From: Rosistilla oblonga
Lineage (GTDB): Bacteria > Planctomycetota > Planctomycetia > Pirellulales > Pirellulaceae
Reading direction: 5' to 3'
DNA: 64,000 nt
Assembly (NCBI RefSeq): GCF_007751715.1
Contig: NZ_CP036292.1
Coordinates: 4,223,339-4,287,338, forward strand
The position numbers and the translations under genes are program-made. Each line of letters opens with the position of its first letter. The stretch's first letter is position 1. Shown piece after piece: positions 18,808 through 30,709 of the stretch. The notes under the pieces were generated by a model. It had not been told where the DNA came from. It saw nothing but the letters and a program-made list of their open reading frames with translations, and ran no database searches.

Positions 18808-19272
18808 ATGAAAGCGTTGATTCTGTTTGCAATCCCCGGCATCTTGGCACTGATTCCAATTCAATTCACCGATGCCCAGTCGACCGGCGGTAGTCGTATG
18901 CCGCTGATCAAGATCGTTCGGCAACTTGAAGCGGACGGGTACAAGCCTTTCAGCGAGATCTCGATGGATGATGGTAACTGGGAAGTCGAAGTCCGCCAGA
19001 ACGATGTCGCTTATGAGCTGACAGTCGACAGCTTCACCGGAAAAATTCTATCCCAACACCGCGACGATCCCGACGACCACCCCGCCAAAGATGCGCTGCC
19101 GTTGTCGGAAGTCTTGAAATCGCTCGCCGAAAATGACGGCTACAGCGACATCGATGAGGTGTCTTTCGAACGGCGTTATTGGGAAGTCGAAGCATTCAAG
19201 AACCGACAAAAACGAGAGCTGCACGTCGATCCCAGAACCGCAAAAATCATCGCCGATCGAATCGACGATTGA
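18808..19272 (+). CDS. Secreted protein with two PepSY domains
   Basis: The start at 18808 has an excellent GAAGGAGA site. A signal peptide (LILFAIPGILALIPIQFTDA) leads into two tandem PepSY repeats: first LIKIVRQLEADGYKPFSEIS, then NWEVEVRQNDVAYELTVDSFTGKIL; second VLKSLAENDGYSDIDEVSFE, then YWEVEAFKNRQKRELHVDPRTAKII. PepSY proteins act in the periplasm as peptidase inhibitors or binding modules and are often next to OmpR-type two-component systems, as here. It is a likely target of the regulator encoded at 16061, but that is inference. Confidence 0.88.
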   Translation: MKALILFAIPGILALIPIQFTDAQSTGGSRMPLIKIVRQLEADGYKPFSEISMDDGNWEVEVRQNDVAYELTVDSFTGKILSQHRDDPDDHPAKDALPLSEVLKSLAENDGYSDIDEVSFERRYWEVEAFKNRQKRELHVDPRTAKIIADRIDD

Positions 19273-19542
19273 TTCAAACAGCGGTCGACGCGAGGCAAGT
19301 AGGGCGTAGGCGTTTCGGGGACGATAGCAAGTAATTGCCTTCAATACGTCTCAGTAGCTGTCTGTCCCTAAGCACTCCGTGGGCCAACAACCCGCCGAGC
19401 TAATTTTCAAATTGCCAGGCCTTCAGCCCGACGATCGATCCCGAAAGGATGCAAGAAGGTAGCCGGAGGTCGTCGCGCAGCGGCGCACCTCCGTAATGCG
19501 GCGTCCCAACGCGCGGATCCCGAATGGATCGCAGTGCCATTT

Positions 19543-19595
19543 GGGGACAGGCATCAAATGATCGAGGCAATGCACGCCGGAACTTGCCTGTCCCC
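19543..19595. repeat. REPIN-like palindromic unit 1
   Basis: GGGGACAGGCA at 19543-19553 and its exact reverse complement TGCCTGTCCCC at 19585-19595 enclose a 31-base core. The same motif flanks the Y1 transposase at 12725, so this is probably a non-autonomous element moved by that enzyme family. Confidence 0.7.
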
Positions 19596-19628
19596 TTTTG
19601 GTTGCTTTTGGCTTTTCTTGCCGGTGGG

Positions 19629-19683
19629 TTGGGGGCAGCCGCCAAATAATCTAGGCAACGCATATCAGAACGTGCCTGTCCCC
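19629..19683. repeat. REPIN-like palindromic unit 2
   Basis: A second copy of the unit at 19543-19595, with a decayed left arm (TGGGGGCAGCC) and an intact right arm TGCCTGTCCCC at 19673-19683. The cores match at a spaced pattern CAAAT-ATC-AGGCAA-GCA-GAAC, showing that the two are copies and not chance palindromes. Confidence 0.65.
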
Positions 19684-20097
19684 AAATGGGATCCCCAAAT
19701 GGGAAAACGCGGAGATTGCCTGCGACGTGGGCGAAGCGAGCGGAACCCTTGGTGCGGGCTGCGGGCCACTAGCCACGCCGTATCAACCACCAGCCACGCC
19801 TTATCGATCGACATCGACGTCGGTACGCGGAACTGCTGAGTAGCAGCGTTCCCCAATTGGACGCGTGGGTTCGGGATGGGCTGATTACCAAGCATGCTGA
19901 TCGGCAAGCGAGGGCTGTTCGATCCGGATGCGGTGAGCACTGCAATTGCCGCCGCGCCGACTGCGCGCTTAGCTGGAAGCGAGATTAAAACGCTCGTCCC
20001 TTGATGCACATCGAGCACTGCGACCCAACGGTGTTGAAACCGAAGCGGCTGACTCATCGGCTGCTGGCGGGCTTTCGCCCCAGATGCGCATAAAAAA

Positions 20098-20136
20098 ACC
20101 AGCGTATCGCGGCTTGTCCGCCGGAAAAACGCTGGT
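20098..20136 (-). terminator. Intrinsic terminator after tRNA-Lys
   Basis: An 8-bp perfect stem (ACCAGCGT 20098-20105 with ACGCTGGT 20129-20136) is followed on the minus strand by seven T (20092-20098 as A on the plus strand). It lies 15 bases past the tRNA 3' end. Confidence 0.75.
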
Positions 20137-20150
20137 GAAGATAGGCAAAA

Positions 20151-20223
20151 TGCCCCCACTAGGACTCGAACCTAGGACCCTACGATTAAAAGTCGTATGC
20201 TCTGCCGACTGAGCTATAGGGGC
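20151..20223 (-). tRNA. tRNA-Lys (anticodon UUU)
   Basis: On the minus strand the 73 bases fold as a complete tRNA: acceptor stem GCCCCTA with TGGGGGC, D-arm with AGCTCAGTCGGCAGAGC, anticodon stem TACGA/TCGTA around loop CTTTTAA (anticodon TTT), and T-arm CTAGGTTCGAGTCCTAG. The discriminator base is A, and CCA is not encoded, since TTTT follows. It appears to be transcribed alone with its own terminator. Confidence 0.97.
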
Positions 20224-20788
20224 TGCCAGAAGCTGTCATTGATGCGACGTTTAAGACGCGACAGCTTCGGGAACGGTATCTTCTACAAAATGTCGATTTT
20301 GTTAAAGGGGGTGGGCGGTTTTTCCGGCAGATGATTTCAAATTGATCGGCTGGAAACCGTTATCACCCGAACAGACGGGGTGATTTGCCAACTTGCCCCC
20401 ATGAAGGACAGCGGACGACGCGATTGGTGATCAAAAAAAACACGGCGGAACGCAACTTTTGCGTTCCGCCGTGGCGTTTAATCACCCAAGGATGGAACAT
20501 CGACGGGCCCCACACCCGAATCCGTTCCAGTTTCCGCGTCAGAAAGGCATCCTACCTTTCGTCCGGCTTGTGAGATATCGGCGCGCCAACTTCCGTTGTG
20601 CAAACTTTAAATGGGCATTCTTTACGAAGCCCCGAAATAGATGCCGTGTTGCACGCGTTGATAGCGATTCAACGGTTGTACCGCCTAAAACCACCCGATT
20701 CGGTGACGCGGCAACAACCGCTTCGCCGCCCGTCATCGCAAACCGAAAAACTCGATCACCTCGATTCAGCCTGCACGAACCGGCTGGC
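20224..20788. other. Intergenic region with a strong terminator
   Basis: About 560 bases with no supported gene between tRNA-Lys and the propeller gene. It holds the terminator at 20433-20473 and, in the remainder, the promoter of the tRNA. Open frames on the plus strand are antisense overlap from the propeller gene. Confidence 0.5.
20433..20473 (-). terminator. Strong intrinsic terminator, minus strand
   Basis: A perfect 15-bp stem (20441-20455 with 20459-20473) closed by a CTT loop is followed on the minus strand by eight T (20433-20440). It would end transcripts of the propeller gene 316 bases after its stop codon, which leaves a long 3' untranslated region. Confidence 0.8.
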
Positions 20789-22057
20789 CTACAATCGCTT
20801 GGGCCCAATCGCCGTCAGCCGGTTCTCCGACCGCAACAACAGATAGCCTTGCGTGTAAGCTGGCGTCGCTTGCACGTTGCCATGCAGGTCAGCCGTACCA
20901 AGCTTCTCAAACTTCTTGCCCGCTCGCAAAACCGTCGCTTTGCCGTCCATATCGATCGTCAACAGTTTGTCGCCGACCACGATCGGAGAGGACGAGATCG
21001 TCCCGCCGATGCGACGCGTCCAATGCGGTTCGCCACTCTTCACATCGATGCACGTTGCTACGCCGTTGTCGCCACAAAGAAACGCCATGTCGCCAACGAC
21101 CACCGAAGTGGGAACATACGGCGCACCCCGCTCCACCCGATAGGCTTCGGTCGGTTCTTCGCCAGGTCGCACGGCGACCAGGTGATTGCCGCCACCACCG
21201 CTGCCAGCGCTGCCAAGCACAAGATCTCCCGCTACCACCGGGCTGCTGCAGCAACGCGAGCGGAAGACTTTCAGATTCCAGAGCATTTTGCCCGTCTTCG
21301 GATCAAGTCCGAACAAGCCGTTGCCGGTGTTGGCGTCGACCAATTGAGCCGCCCCGCCCGCGGGCTGATAGACACACGGAGTCCCATAGCAAACGTTCGT
21401 CGTCTCCAGCGGCGTCTCCCAGACCATCTGTCCTGTCTGCCGGTTCAGAGCGACCATCTTGCTCTCCCCCGCCGTCTCCCCGGGCTTCAGTTGTCTGGCT
21501 TGCTGCGAATCGAAGACGATAACAAAGTCTTCGTACAGCATCGGCGAAGTCGCAAACCCATGCTGACTCTGCCAACGCCCCAGGTCTCGCTGCCAAACCA
21601 ACTCTCCTTCGTGCGTTAGACAACTGACCGTCGTATGCTGCGGCTCGGACCAGGCAACGTAGACAAACTTTTCATCGCAGCAGGGCGTGCTGGCCGCAAA
21701 CCGATTCCGCTTGTGCAAATGATGCGGCACCGAATCGAAAGTCTTATCCCACAGCTGCTTTCCGCTGCTCAGCTGGTATGCCAGCACATGCCGAACCGCC
21801 GTCTTGGGATCGGCGGCCAGCAGAAAGACCTTGTCGCCCCAAGCGACAGGCGAACTGATCCCGCCGCCGGGCAGCTCCGCCGCCCAAGCTTCGTCATCGG
21901 CAGTCCAGGAATCGGGGATCTTGCCGTCGGCGATGTAGCCGGAACCGTTGGGGCCGTGAAACCGCGTCCAGTCCTGGGCGTTGGAATCGGAGCTGGCCCA
22001 GAATGCGAAGACCAAACTGGAAACAATGAGACAAAGACGTGAGGACGAACGGATCAT
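20789..22057 (-). CDS. Exported PQQ/BamB-like beta-propeller protein
   Basis: I start at the ATG at 22057, which gives a signal peptide (RLCLIVSSLVFAFWASSDSNAQ). The rest is a seven- or eight-bladed propeller with blades such as LAYQLSSGKQLWDKTF, VALNRQTGQMVWETPLE, FGLDPKTGKMLWNLKVF, TCIDVKSGEPHWTRRI. It begins with DWTRFHGPNGSGY, which is the W-x-x-F-R/H-G-P-x-G-x-G motif found at the start of many planctomycete PQQ-like proteins. No catalytic motif is visible; a role in binding or assembly at the envelope is likely. It is unrelated in position to the propeller at 5579 but belongs to the same broad family. Confidence 0.87.
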   Translation of the reverse strand: MIRSSSRLCLIVSSLVFAFWASSDSNAQDWTRFHGPNGSGYIADGKIPDSWTADDEAWAAELPGGGISSPVAWGDKVFLLAADPKTAVRHVLAYQLSSGKQLWDKTFDSVPHHLHKRNRFAASTPCCDEKFVYVAWSEPQHTTVSCLTHEGELVWQRDLGRWQSQHGFATSPMLYEDFVIVFDSQQARQLKPGETAGESKMVALNRQTGQMVWETPLETTNVCYGTPCVYQPAGGAAQLVDANTGNGLFGLDPKTGKMLWNLKVFRSRCCSSPVVAGDLVLGSAGSGGGGNHLVAVRPGEEPTEAYRVERGAPYVPTSVVVGDMAFLCGDNGVATCIDVKSGEPHWTRRIGGTISSSPIVVGDKLLTIDMDGKATVLRAGKKFEKLGTADLHGNVQATPAYTQGYLLLRSENRLTAIGPKRL

Positions 22058-22241
22058 CAGAACCTCGGCGGCAGCAGCGGCGGAAAGCGTGTAGGTAGGC
22101 AATTTGGAGGGATAGAACGACGGGGGCGTATTGTATCGCAATTCGCCCCAAACGTGGTGTCAAATTCTGGCGGCCGTCAATTTCTCGAAGATCCCGTTTC
22201 CAATCACCACCACAGCCGAGCTGCCGACAGTTTGCGGGCGA

Positions 22242-23198
22242 TTAAGCCGTCGCAATGCCGTAGGGAAACGGATCGCCCGGCTGAGCGATAAACCGCGTCT
22301 CGCCGTAGACATAAGCTTCGCCAACGATCCGCGGAACGATGCGGTTGTCGTCGGCGGAGCGGTACGATGCTGTGAAGCGGCTGCCGATGATGCTCTCCTG
22401 AATCCACGGCACCTCGGGAGCCAATTTCCCATCGGCCGCCAAGCAGGCGAGTTTCGCACTCGTTCCCGTTCCGCAAGGCGATCTATCGTAGGCACCGCCG
22501 GGGCATAAGACAAAGTTGCGGCTGTGGGCGTCCGAAACCGACGGCGGCCCGAACAGTTCGATGTGGTCGATCTCCGCTCCGTCAGCTCCGGTAATATTCG
22601 CCGCCACCAAGGCCTTGCGAATCCGTAGCGCGACGTCCGACAAGCGATCGATGTTTTCAGCCACCACCGGCAGCGGCGACGATTCGACAAGATAGAACCA
22701 GTTGCCACCCCAGGCGATGTCGCCGCGGACGGTTCCGATCCCGGGGACTTCGACCGAAACCGATTTACGCAAACGGTAGCTGGGAACGTTTTCGATCGCG
22801 ACGCGGTTGGGACTGATCAATTCGACGGCGACGATTCCGACTGGCGTCTCCAAACGATGCCGCCCCGGCGCGATCCGGCCCATGTACGCCAGCGTCGCAA
22901 CGACACCGATCGCCCCGTGGCCACACATCCCCAGATAGCCGCGGTTGTTGAAGAAGATCACTGCCGCGGCACAACAGGGATCGCTCGGTTCGCTCAACAA
23001 CGCTCCGACCATCGCGTCGAAGCCACGCGGTTCGGCCAACATCATCGTCCGAAAATGATCGGCTTCGCGACGGAAGCGTTCCACTCGCTGCGGCAACGGC
23101 CCGCCGCCAAGATCTGGTCCTCCCTCGACGACCAAACGCGTCGGTTCGCCACCGGTATGCGAATCGATCACTCGGATCGCAGCAGCGTCAACGCTCAT
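22242..23198 (-). CDS. Proline racemase family, probable 4-hydroxyproline 2-epimerase
   Basis: The start is the ATG at 23198, which overlaps the TGA of the upstream DapA-like gene by 4 bases (ATGA). The 318-residue enzyme carries both catalytic cysteines of racemases/epimerases: Cys92 in GYLGMCGHGAIG and Cys242 in RSPCGTGTSAKL. Having two cysteines argues against the dehydratase subgroup, in which the second is threonine. IDSHTGGEPTR near the N-terminus is also typical. Together with the adjacent DapA-fold enzyme it fits conversion of trans-4-hydroxy-L-proline to cis-4-hydroxy-D-proline in collagen-derived hydroxyproline catabolism. The D-hydroxyproline oxidase and the semialdehyde dehydrogenase are not nearby. 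Confidence 0.9.
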   Translation of the reverse strand: MSVDAAAIRVIDSHTGGEPTRLVVEGGPDLGGGPLPQRVERFRREADHFRTMMLAEPRGFDAMVGALLSEPSDPCCAAAVIFFNNRGYLGMCGHGAIGVVATLAYMGRIAPGRHRLETPVGIVAVELISPNRVAIENVPSYRLRKSVSVEVPGIGTVRGDIAWGGNWFYLVESSPLPVVAENIDRLSDVALRIRKALVAANITGADGAEIDHIELFGPPSVSDAHSRNFVLCPGGAYDRSPCGTGTSAKLACLAADGKLAPEVPWIQESIIGSRFTASYRSADDNRIVPRIVGEAYVYGETRFIAQPGDPFPYGIATA

Positions 23199-24148
23199 TG
23201 CTTCGCGCCGGGCCAGTTGTTCCACCAGCTCTTAAACAGCGTCCACTGTTCATGGATCAACGCGCGTTGGCTGTCGCTGAGCGCGTCATACGAATTGAAA
23301 TGATGTTCGTATTCCGAATCACCTTCCAGCACCATCAGATATTTGTAGTACAGAACCAGATCGGGGCCTTCGTCGAACTTCGACAGCACCGCCATCGCGC
23401 CGTCCAGTTCCAGTGCCAATCGCCGCGCGTCGACATCTCCCGCCGCAGCAGCGCGGCAGAGTTCGATCAATCGCAGCACCTGTTTCGGCAGCGCGTTGCC
23501 GACGCCGGTGATCGCCCCGACGGCACCGCAGCGAACAAATCCGTGGAAGACCTGCGTGTCGACGCCGACCATCAAGGCCAGGTCGGGATTGCCGCTGGTG
23601 ATATGCTCGGCGGCGTAGCTGAGCGATTCGGCGCCACCAAACTCCTTGAACCCGACGAGGTTAGGGTGCTCGCGACGGAGTTCGAAAAACAAATCGGCTC
23701 GCGTCTGGAACCCGTAATACGGACTGTTATAGATCACCGCAGGCAACCGATCGGCCGCGCGAAGGATGTCGGTAAAGTGATGCCGCTGAGCCGCCGCAGA
23801 GTTGCCTCGCGATAAGACGCGTGGGATCAGCATCAATCCAGCCGCACCAACCTCTTGGGCATGGGCGGCGTGCGCGGCGGCAAGCCTGGGATTTTGAGCA
23901 CCGGTGCCGACAACCACGGGAACTCCCGCTTCGGTCAGCCGACGGACGCCTTCCTGACGTTGCTGATCGGTCAACAAAGGCCAATCGCCCATCGATCCGC
24001 AGTAGACGACCGCACACATTCCCGCGTCGATCAATTGCTGTCCCTTGCGGACCAAGGCGTCAAAGTCGGGATTGCCCACGGAATCGCAGGGGGTCATCAG
24101 GGCGGGCATACAGCCACAAAATAGATCTCGACCAGGCTTCACTGTCAT
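23195..24148 (-). CDS. DapA-family lyase, probable pyrroline-4-hydroxy-2-carboxylate deaminase
   Basis: The protein has the class I aldolase features of the DapA fold: GSMGDWPLLT in place of the usual GTTGE motif, the tyrosine in VIYNSPYYG (Tyr140) and the Schiff-base lysine in LVGFKEFGG (Lys168). The translational coupling with the epimerase suggests the third step of hydroxyproline breakdown, deamination of 1-pyrroline-4-hydroxy-2-carboxylate to 2-oxoglutarate semialdehyde. It is not the biosynthetic DapA, whose GTTGE motif it lacks. The start is uncertain: GGGAGAG directly abuts the ATG at 24148, while a GTG at 24142 would have ideal 6-base spacing; a TTG at 24157 is also in frame. Confidence 0.83.
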   Translation of the reverse strand: MTVKPGRDLFCGCMPALMTPCDSVGNPDFDALVRKGQQLIDAGMCAVVYCGSMGDWPLLTDQQRQEGVRRLTEAGVPVVVGTGAQNPRLAAAHAAHAQEVGAAGLMLIPRVLSRGNSAAAQRHHFTDILRAADRLPAVIYNSPYYGFQTRADLFFELRREHPNLVGFKEFGGAESLSYAAEHITSGNPDLALMVGVDTQVFHGFVRCGAVGAITGVGNALPKQVLRLIELCRAAAAGDVDARRLALELDGAMAVLSKFDEGPDLVLYYKYLMVLEGDSEYEHHFNSYDALSDSQRALIHEQWTLFKSWWNNWPGAKQ

Positions 24149-24285
24149 CTCTCCCAAAGGGCTCGTTCTCTTTGCGCCGAGCGCCGCGACGCTCGAGCTA
24201 ATGAAGCCGATGATTGTAACCCGAGCGATCCGCGTCGACCTTACGCCACGCCGCTGATCCCAAGAAAGTTTTCAGCGATTCCTCG

Positions 24286-25935
24286 CTACGGCGTCGGAGC
24301 TGTTTTCGCCAACGCTTCGGGCTGAGTCAACTGAAAATAGTGTCCGTGGTCGGAGGTTAAGAACAGAGCGGTGTCTTCCCATCCGCCGTTCTCTTCGATC
24401 CACTTGACCACGCCTTCGAAGGCATCGTCGCCGCTGTGGACCGCACCGATCGCGTTGTCGATGTTGTTGGAGTGGCTGGCCCAGTCGACGTCTCCCGATT
24501 CAACCATCAACCACCAGCGGTCGCTGCGAGAATCGAGCACTTCCATCGCGGCAACGGCCATCTGTCGCAGATTGATATTCTCGCTCACGTCGGCTTCGCT
24601 GTAGGCCTCCGCTTTTTGCACCTTGCTGCCACCGATGCTGGCGACCGGATCGTACTTTCCATCGGCGGTCTGATACGGAAGATGTCCTCCGCCGACGCCA
24701 AAATAGCCGAACAGTCGGTTCTTATCGGCGATCGCTTTGGCAACCGCAGCCGACAAAACCTCAGGCCCCTCGGATCCCGGAGTTCGCTGTGCGATCACGT
24801 ATTTGCCGCCGTTGGCAACATCGATCGCTTTCAGATCTTCCTCGGTCAGATATTTGTTCCCCGGGACGAAGTTCTTTCCCTGGGCACCATCTTTCTCGGT
24901 GTCGATACCCCAACCGCATCCAATCAAAACGTCCAGCCCTGGAAGGCCGCCGGGATGATAGATCGATGGACGGCCGAGCTGATCGCGGGTGATGTCTTGG
25001 TAGTCGTTGCGATGGACGTTGTTCGCGTAAGCACATGCGGGCGTCGCATGGCTGATCGGAACGCTGGTCACGACGCCAACAGCAAAGCCATCCTCTTGCA
25101 AGGTTCGCGCGATCGGCAGGACTTCGCGTCCCATCGCATCGACATTCACCGAGTTGTTGTAGGTCTTGATGCCGGCGGTCAGCGAAGTCGCCGAAGAAGC
25201 CGAATCGGTGTAGGCGTGCGGTTGTTCTTTGCTCTTGCCGATCGGATATTCGGCATCGGTGATCGGTTTCCAAGGTGCATCGCCGCAGCGTTGGAAGTCG
25301 TAACCGCCTCGCAGTTTCCCACCGGGGTTGGTAACGCGTTGCTTGTCGACGCTCACCGAAGTGCCGTCGTTGTGCGGGCTGGTTACGAAATAGCCGTAAT
25401 CGGTTTTCGCACCGCGGTAGTCGAGAAACGCCAGCCCCTCGCCTCGCCCCTCGCTGTAGGCGACTTTGCCAAGCTTCGCGATCGCGGCCGCTCGCGTGGT
25501 ATGCCAATCCATCCCGTCGAAGACAAACAGGATCACGCGTTTCTTGCCCGCTTCGGCCGCCGATTTTTGCAGCCGATAGACGTCGGTTTGGTCGAAGTAC
25601 TCCGCCGCCGGATTAAGCGTCCCGTCGGGCACTTGTCCGTACAGTCGCTCGATCGCCGCTGCGTCGCGGTAGACGCTATTCTCTCCCGAGACCGACTTCA
25701 TATCCATTCCAAACGAATAGACCGGGATCAGCCGGTTGCTGTGACTCCGCCAGCTGGAATAGCTGTCCGGATCGGGGCCCCAATGTCCCCAATCGGCAGC
25801 CCGTGCTTCAACCGCTGCCGCTTGCAAGGCAGCGATCGGGTCGGGCGTTTGCGCGGTCGCCGACCGTGGTGCAAGCGAAAGAGCCACGAGAAAAGCGAGC
25901 TGTAAAGTCAAGATGCGGTGGAAATGGGTGTGCAT
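24286..25935 (-). CDS. Secreted alkaline phosphatase (PhoA superfamily)
   Basis: The 549-residue product has a signal peptide (ILTLQLAFLVALSLAPRSATAQ). The nucleophile motif is TDSASSATSLTAGIKTYN (Asp-Ser-Ala), preceded by the metal-binding aspartate in LFVFDGMDWHTTRAAA. Further metal ligands lie in VESGDVDWASHSNNID and in TSDHGHYFQL. These are the standard PF00245 sites for two zinc ions. Lys/Arg positions at the DAR-type site differ from E. coli. It hydrolyses phosphomonoesters in the periplasm or outside. No pho box is visible. It is followed 51 bases upstream of its start by the next phosphodiesterase gene on the same strand, so the two could be co-transcribed. Confidence 0.9.
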   Translation of the reverse strand: MHTHFHRILTLQLAFLVALSLAPRSATAQTPDPIAALQAAAVEARAADWGHWGPDPDSYSSWRSHSNRLIPVYSFGMDMKSVSGENSVYRDAAAIERLYGQVPDGTLNPAAEYFDQTDVYRLQKSAAEAGKKRVILFVFDGMDWHTTRAAAIAKLGKVAYSEGRGEGLAFLDYRGAKTDYGYFVTSPHNDGTSVSVDKQRVTNPGGKLRGGYDFQRCGDAPWKPITDAEYPIGKSKEQPHAYTDSASSATSLTAGIKTYNNSVNVDAMGREVLPIARTLQEDGFAVGVVTSVPISHATPACAYANNVHRNDYQDITRDQLGRPSIYHPGGLPGLDVLIGCGWGIDTEKDGAQGKNFVPGNKYLTEEDLKAIDVANGGKYVIAQRTPGSEGPEVLSAAVAKAIADKNRLFGYFGVGGGHLPYQTADGKYDPVASIGGSKVQKAEAYSEADVSENINLRQMAVAAMEVLDSRSDRWWLMVESGDVDWASHSNNIDNAIGAVHSGDDAFEGVVKWIEENGGWEDTALFLTSDHGHYFQLTQPEALAKTAPTP

Positions 25936-25986
25936 GGTGGGATCGTCTGCCGTGGGAAAGTGGAGGGAAATATGTAGTCGCGTTGA

Positions 25987-27372
25987 TTATTTCATTGCAG
26001 CGGTCAACGGTTTGCCGTCGCTGTAAGGATATTCCAACGCCAATAGTTTAGCGATCGTGGGGGCGATGTCGATATTTTCGATCGTCGGCAGTTCGATACC
26101 GCTGCGAATTCCTGCTCCCGAGAGCAGACAAAGCGCTTTCATCTTCGGCAGCGTCGAGACGAACCCGTGCGAACCGATCGCCGTTTTCGCTTCGGTATTG
26201 CTGGCGACAAGCGTTTCGCCATCGACCGAGCCCGAAACCGAATAGCCATCGGCGGCGACAAGAACCGCATCGGGAGACTGGTTGTATTCGCGAGGATGCA
26301 GCAGACCGATCTCAACAAATCCGTCGGGCAGCACGACGTCGGCGACGCCTTCGAGACCGACGAACATCTTCTTAAACGCCTCGGATTGCTGCGCCGCTTC
26401 GCCGGGGTTGGTGCAATAGACCAGGCCGATGCCTCCCTCGGGAACGACATGCACCTGCGCCTCGCGAATCTTCCCCGCCTCCGCCTTCAACAGCCCCGCT
26501 TGACGCAACAAGACGTTGGGCCGGACCGCTTTGGGAGTTCTCGTGAATCCGTGATCCGAAAGGACGATCAACGTGGTTTGATCGCGGATTCCCGCCTCGT
26601 CGATCGCCGCCACGATCCGAGCAAGGCACATGTCAGCGTAAGCGTTGGCGGTGTAACCCTCGGGCGTTTGAGGGCCGCGGTTATGATGGACGCTGTCGAC
26701 GTTTAACAGATGGATCAACGTCAGGTTCGGCTTCCGCGTGCGGATCAGATGGCAAGCCGCTTCGGTCCAGACGTAATCGCGGCCGACGGTGCTCAGCTTG
26801 CGGAACGAGGCATCGGTCTCGTCGGTCAACAGCCCCAGTTCGACGAGTTCTTTGCGCAGCCGAGGCGTGCTGTGCTGCAACGCGTCGGGGACATCGGGGA
26901 ATTGATCGTCGAACGATTTCGAGCCGCGCGTGCAGGGCCAATTGATCTCAGCGGTCGAAAGCCCCGCAGCGTGCGCGGCGTCGACGATTGTCGGAATCCG
27001 AACGAGATCGCTCTGGTCGCGACGCGAATCGATCGTGGTCGGCACACCGATCGGACCTCGCACCAAGACTCCATTGGCTAACACGCCATGCTTTTCGGGG
27101 CGGGCACCGGTGACGAGCGTTGTGTGATTAGGCCAGGTGACCGACGGGTTCGAAGGGATCATGCCGCCGGCGACGATGCTTCCCTCGCGGGCTAGCCGCC
27201 GGATCGTGGGCAGGGGCACTTTGGGATCGTCGACGAGATAGGCGGCGAGCCCATCGAGGCTGACCACAACAACATGTTTAGTGGGCCCGGCGGCGTGAGC
27301 CGATAGAGCAGAGAAACAGCAAGCCGCAGCGGCGACCGCTGCGACACAAAGCAAGCGCGGGATGGTTTGCAT
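25987..27372 (-). CDS. Exported alkaline phosphatase superfamily phosphodiesterase (NPP-like)
   Basis: From the ATG at 27372 the 461-residue protein has a signal peptide (LLCVAAVAAAACCFSALSAHA). It then shows the nucleotide pyrophosphatase/phosphodiesterase pattern: first metal aspartate in VVVVSLDGLAAYLV, nucleophile threonine in NPSVTWPNHTTLVTGARPEKHG, the aspartate/histidine pair in LIHLLNVDSVHHNRGP, DHG in VLSDHGFTR and the final histidine in AIGSHGF. All metal ligands are present. It probably cleaves nucleotides or phospholipid headgroups outside the cytoplasm. It precedes the alkaline phosphatase gene by 51 bases in the same direction, suggesting a two-gene phosphate-scavenging unit. 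Confidence 0.88.
   Translation of the reverse strand: MQTIPRLLCVAAVAAAACCFSALSAHAAGPTKHVVVVSLDGLAAYLVDDPKVPLPTIRRLAREGSIVAGGMIPSNPSVTWPNHTTLVTGARPEKHGVLANGVLVRGPIGVPTTIDSRRDQSDLVRIPTIVDAAHAAGLSTAEINWPCTRGSKSFDDQFPDVPDALQHSTPRLRKELVELGLLTDETDASFRKLSTVGRDYVWTEAACHLIRTRKPNLTLIHLLNVDSVHHNRGPQTPEGYTANAYADMCLARIVAAIDEAGIRDQTTLIVLSDHGFTRTPKAVRPNVLLRQAGLLKAEAGKIREAQVHVVPEGGIGLVYCTNPGEAAQQSEAFKKMFVGLEGVADVVLPDGFVEIGLLHPREYNQSPDAVLVAADGYSVSGSVDGETLVASNTEAKTAIGSHGFVSTLPKMKALCLLSGAGIRSGIELPTIENIDIAPTIAKLLALEYPYSDGKPLTAAMK

Positions 27373-30709
<3,337 letters not shown>

Larger units (their letters stand above)
19273..20150. other. Long spacer with REPIN-like palindromes
   Basis: About 880 bases before tRNA-Lys. 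TGTCTGTCCCTAAG (about 19358) and two TGCCTGTCCCC-type units (19543-19595 and 19629-19683) are described separately. Between about 19750 and 20057 an open frame on the minus strand (from an ATG at 20057) could encode a ~100-aa peptide, but the same stretch holds an imperfect direct repeat (GGCGTGGCTGGTGG/GGCGTGGCTAGTGG on the minus strand), and I do not count it as a gene. Confidence 0.5.

Noticed and set aside
19665-20057. Possible ~100-aa minus-strand protein below tRNA-Lys
   Set aside because: No ribosome binding site or family resemblance, and its end runs through REPIN and an internal direct repeat.
24436-25905. 489-residue plus-strand ORF over the alkaline phosphatase gene
   Set aside because: Antisense shadow in a high-GC gene; the minus strand carries all catalytic motifs.
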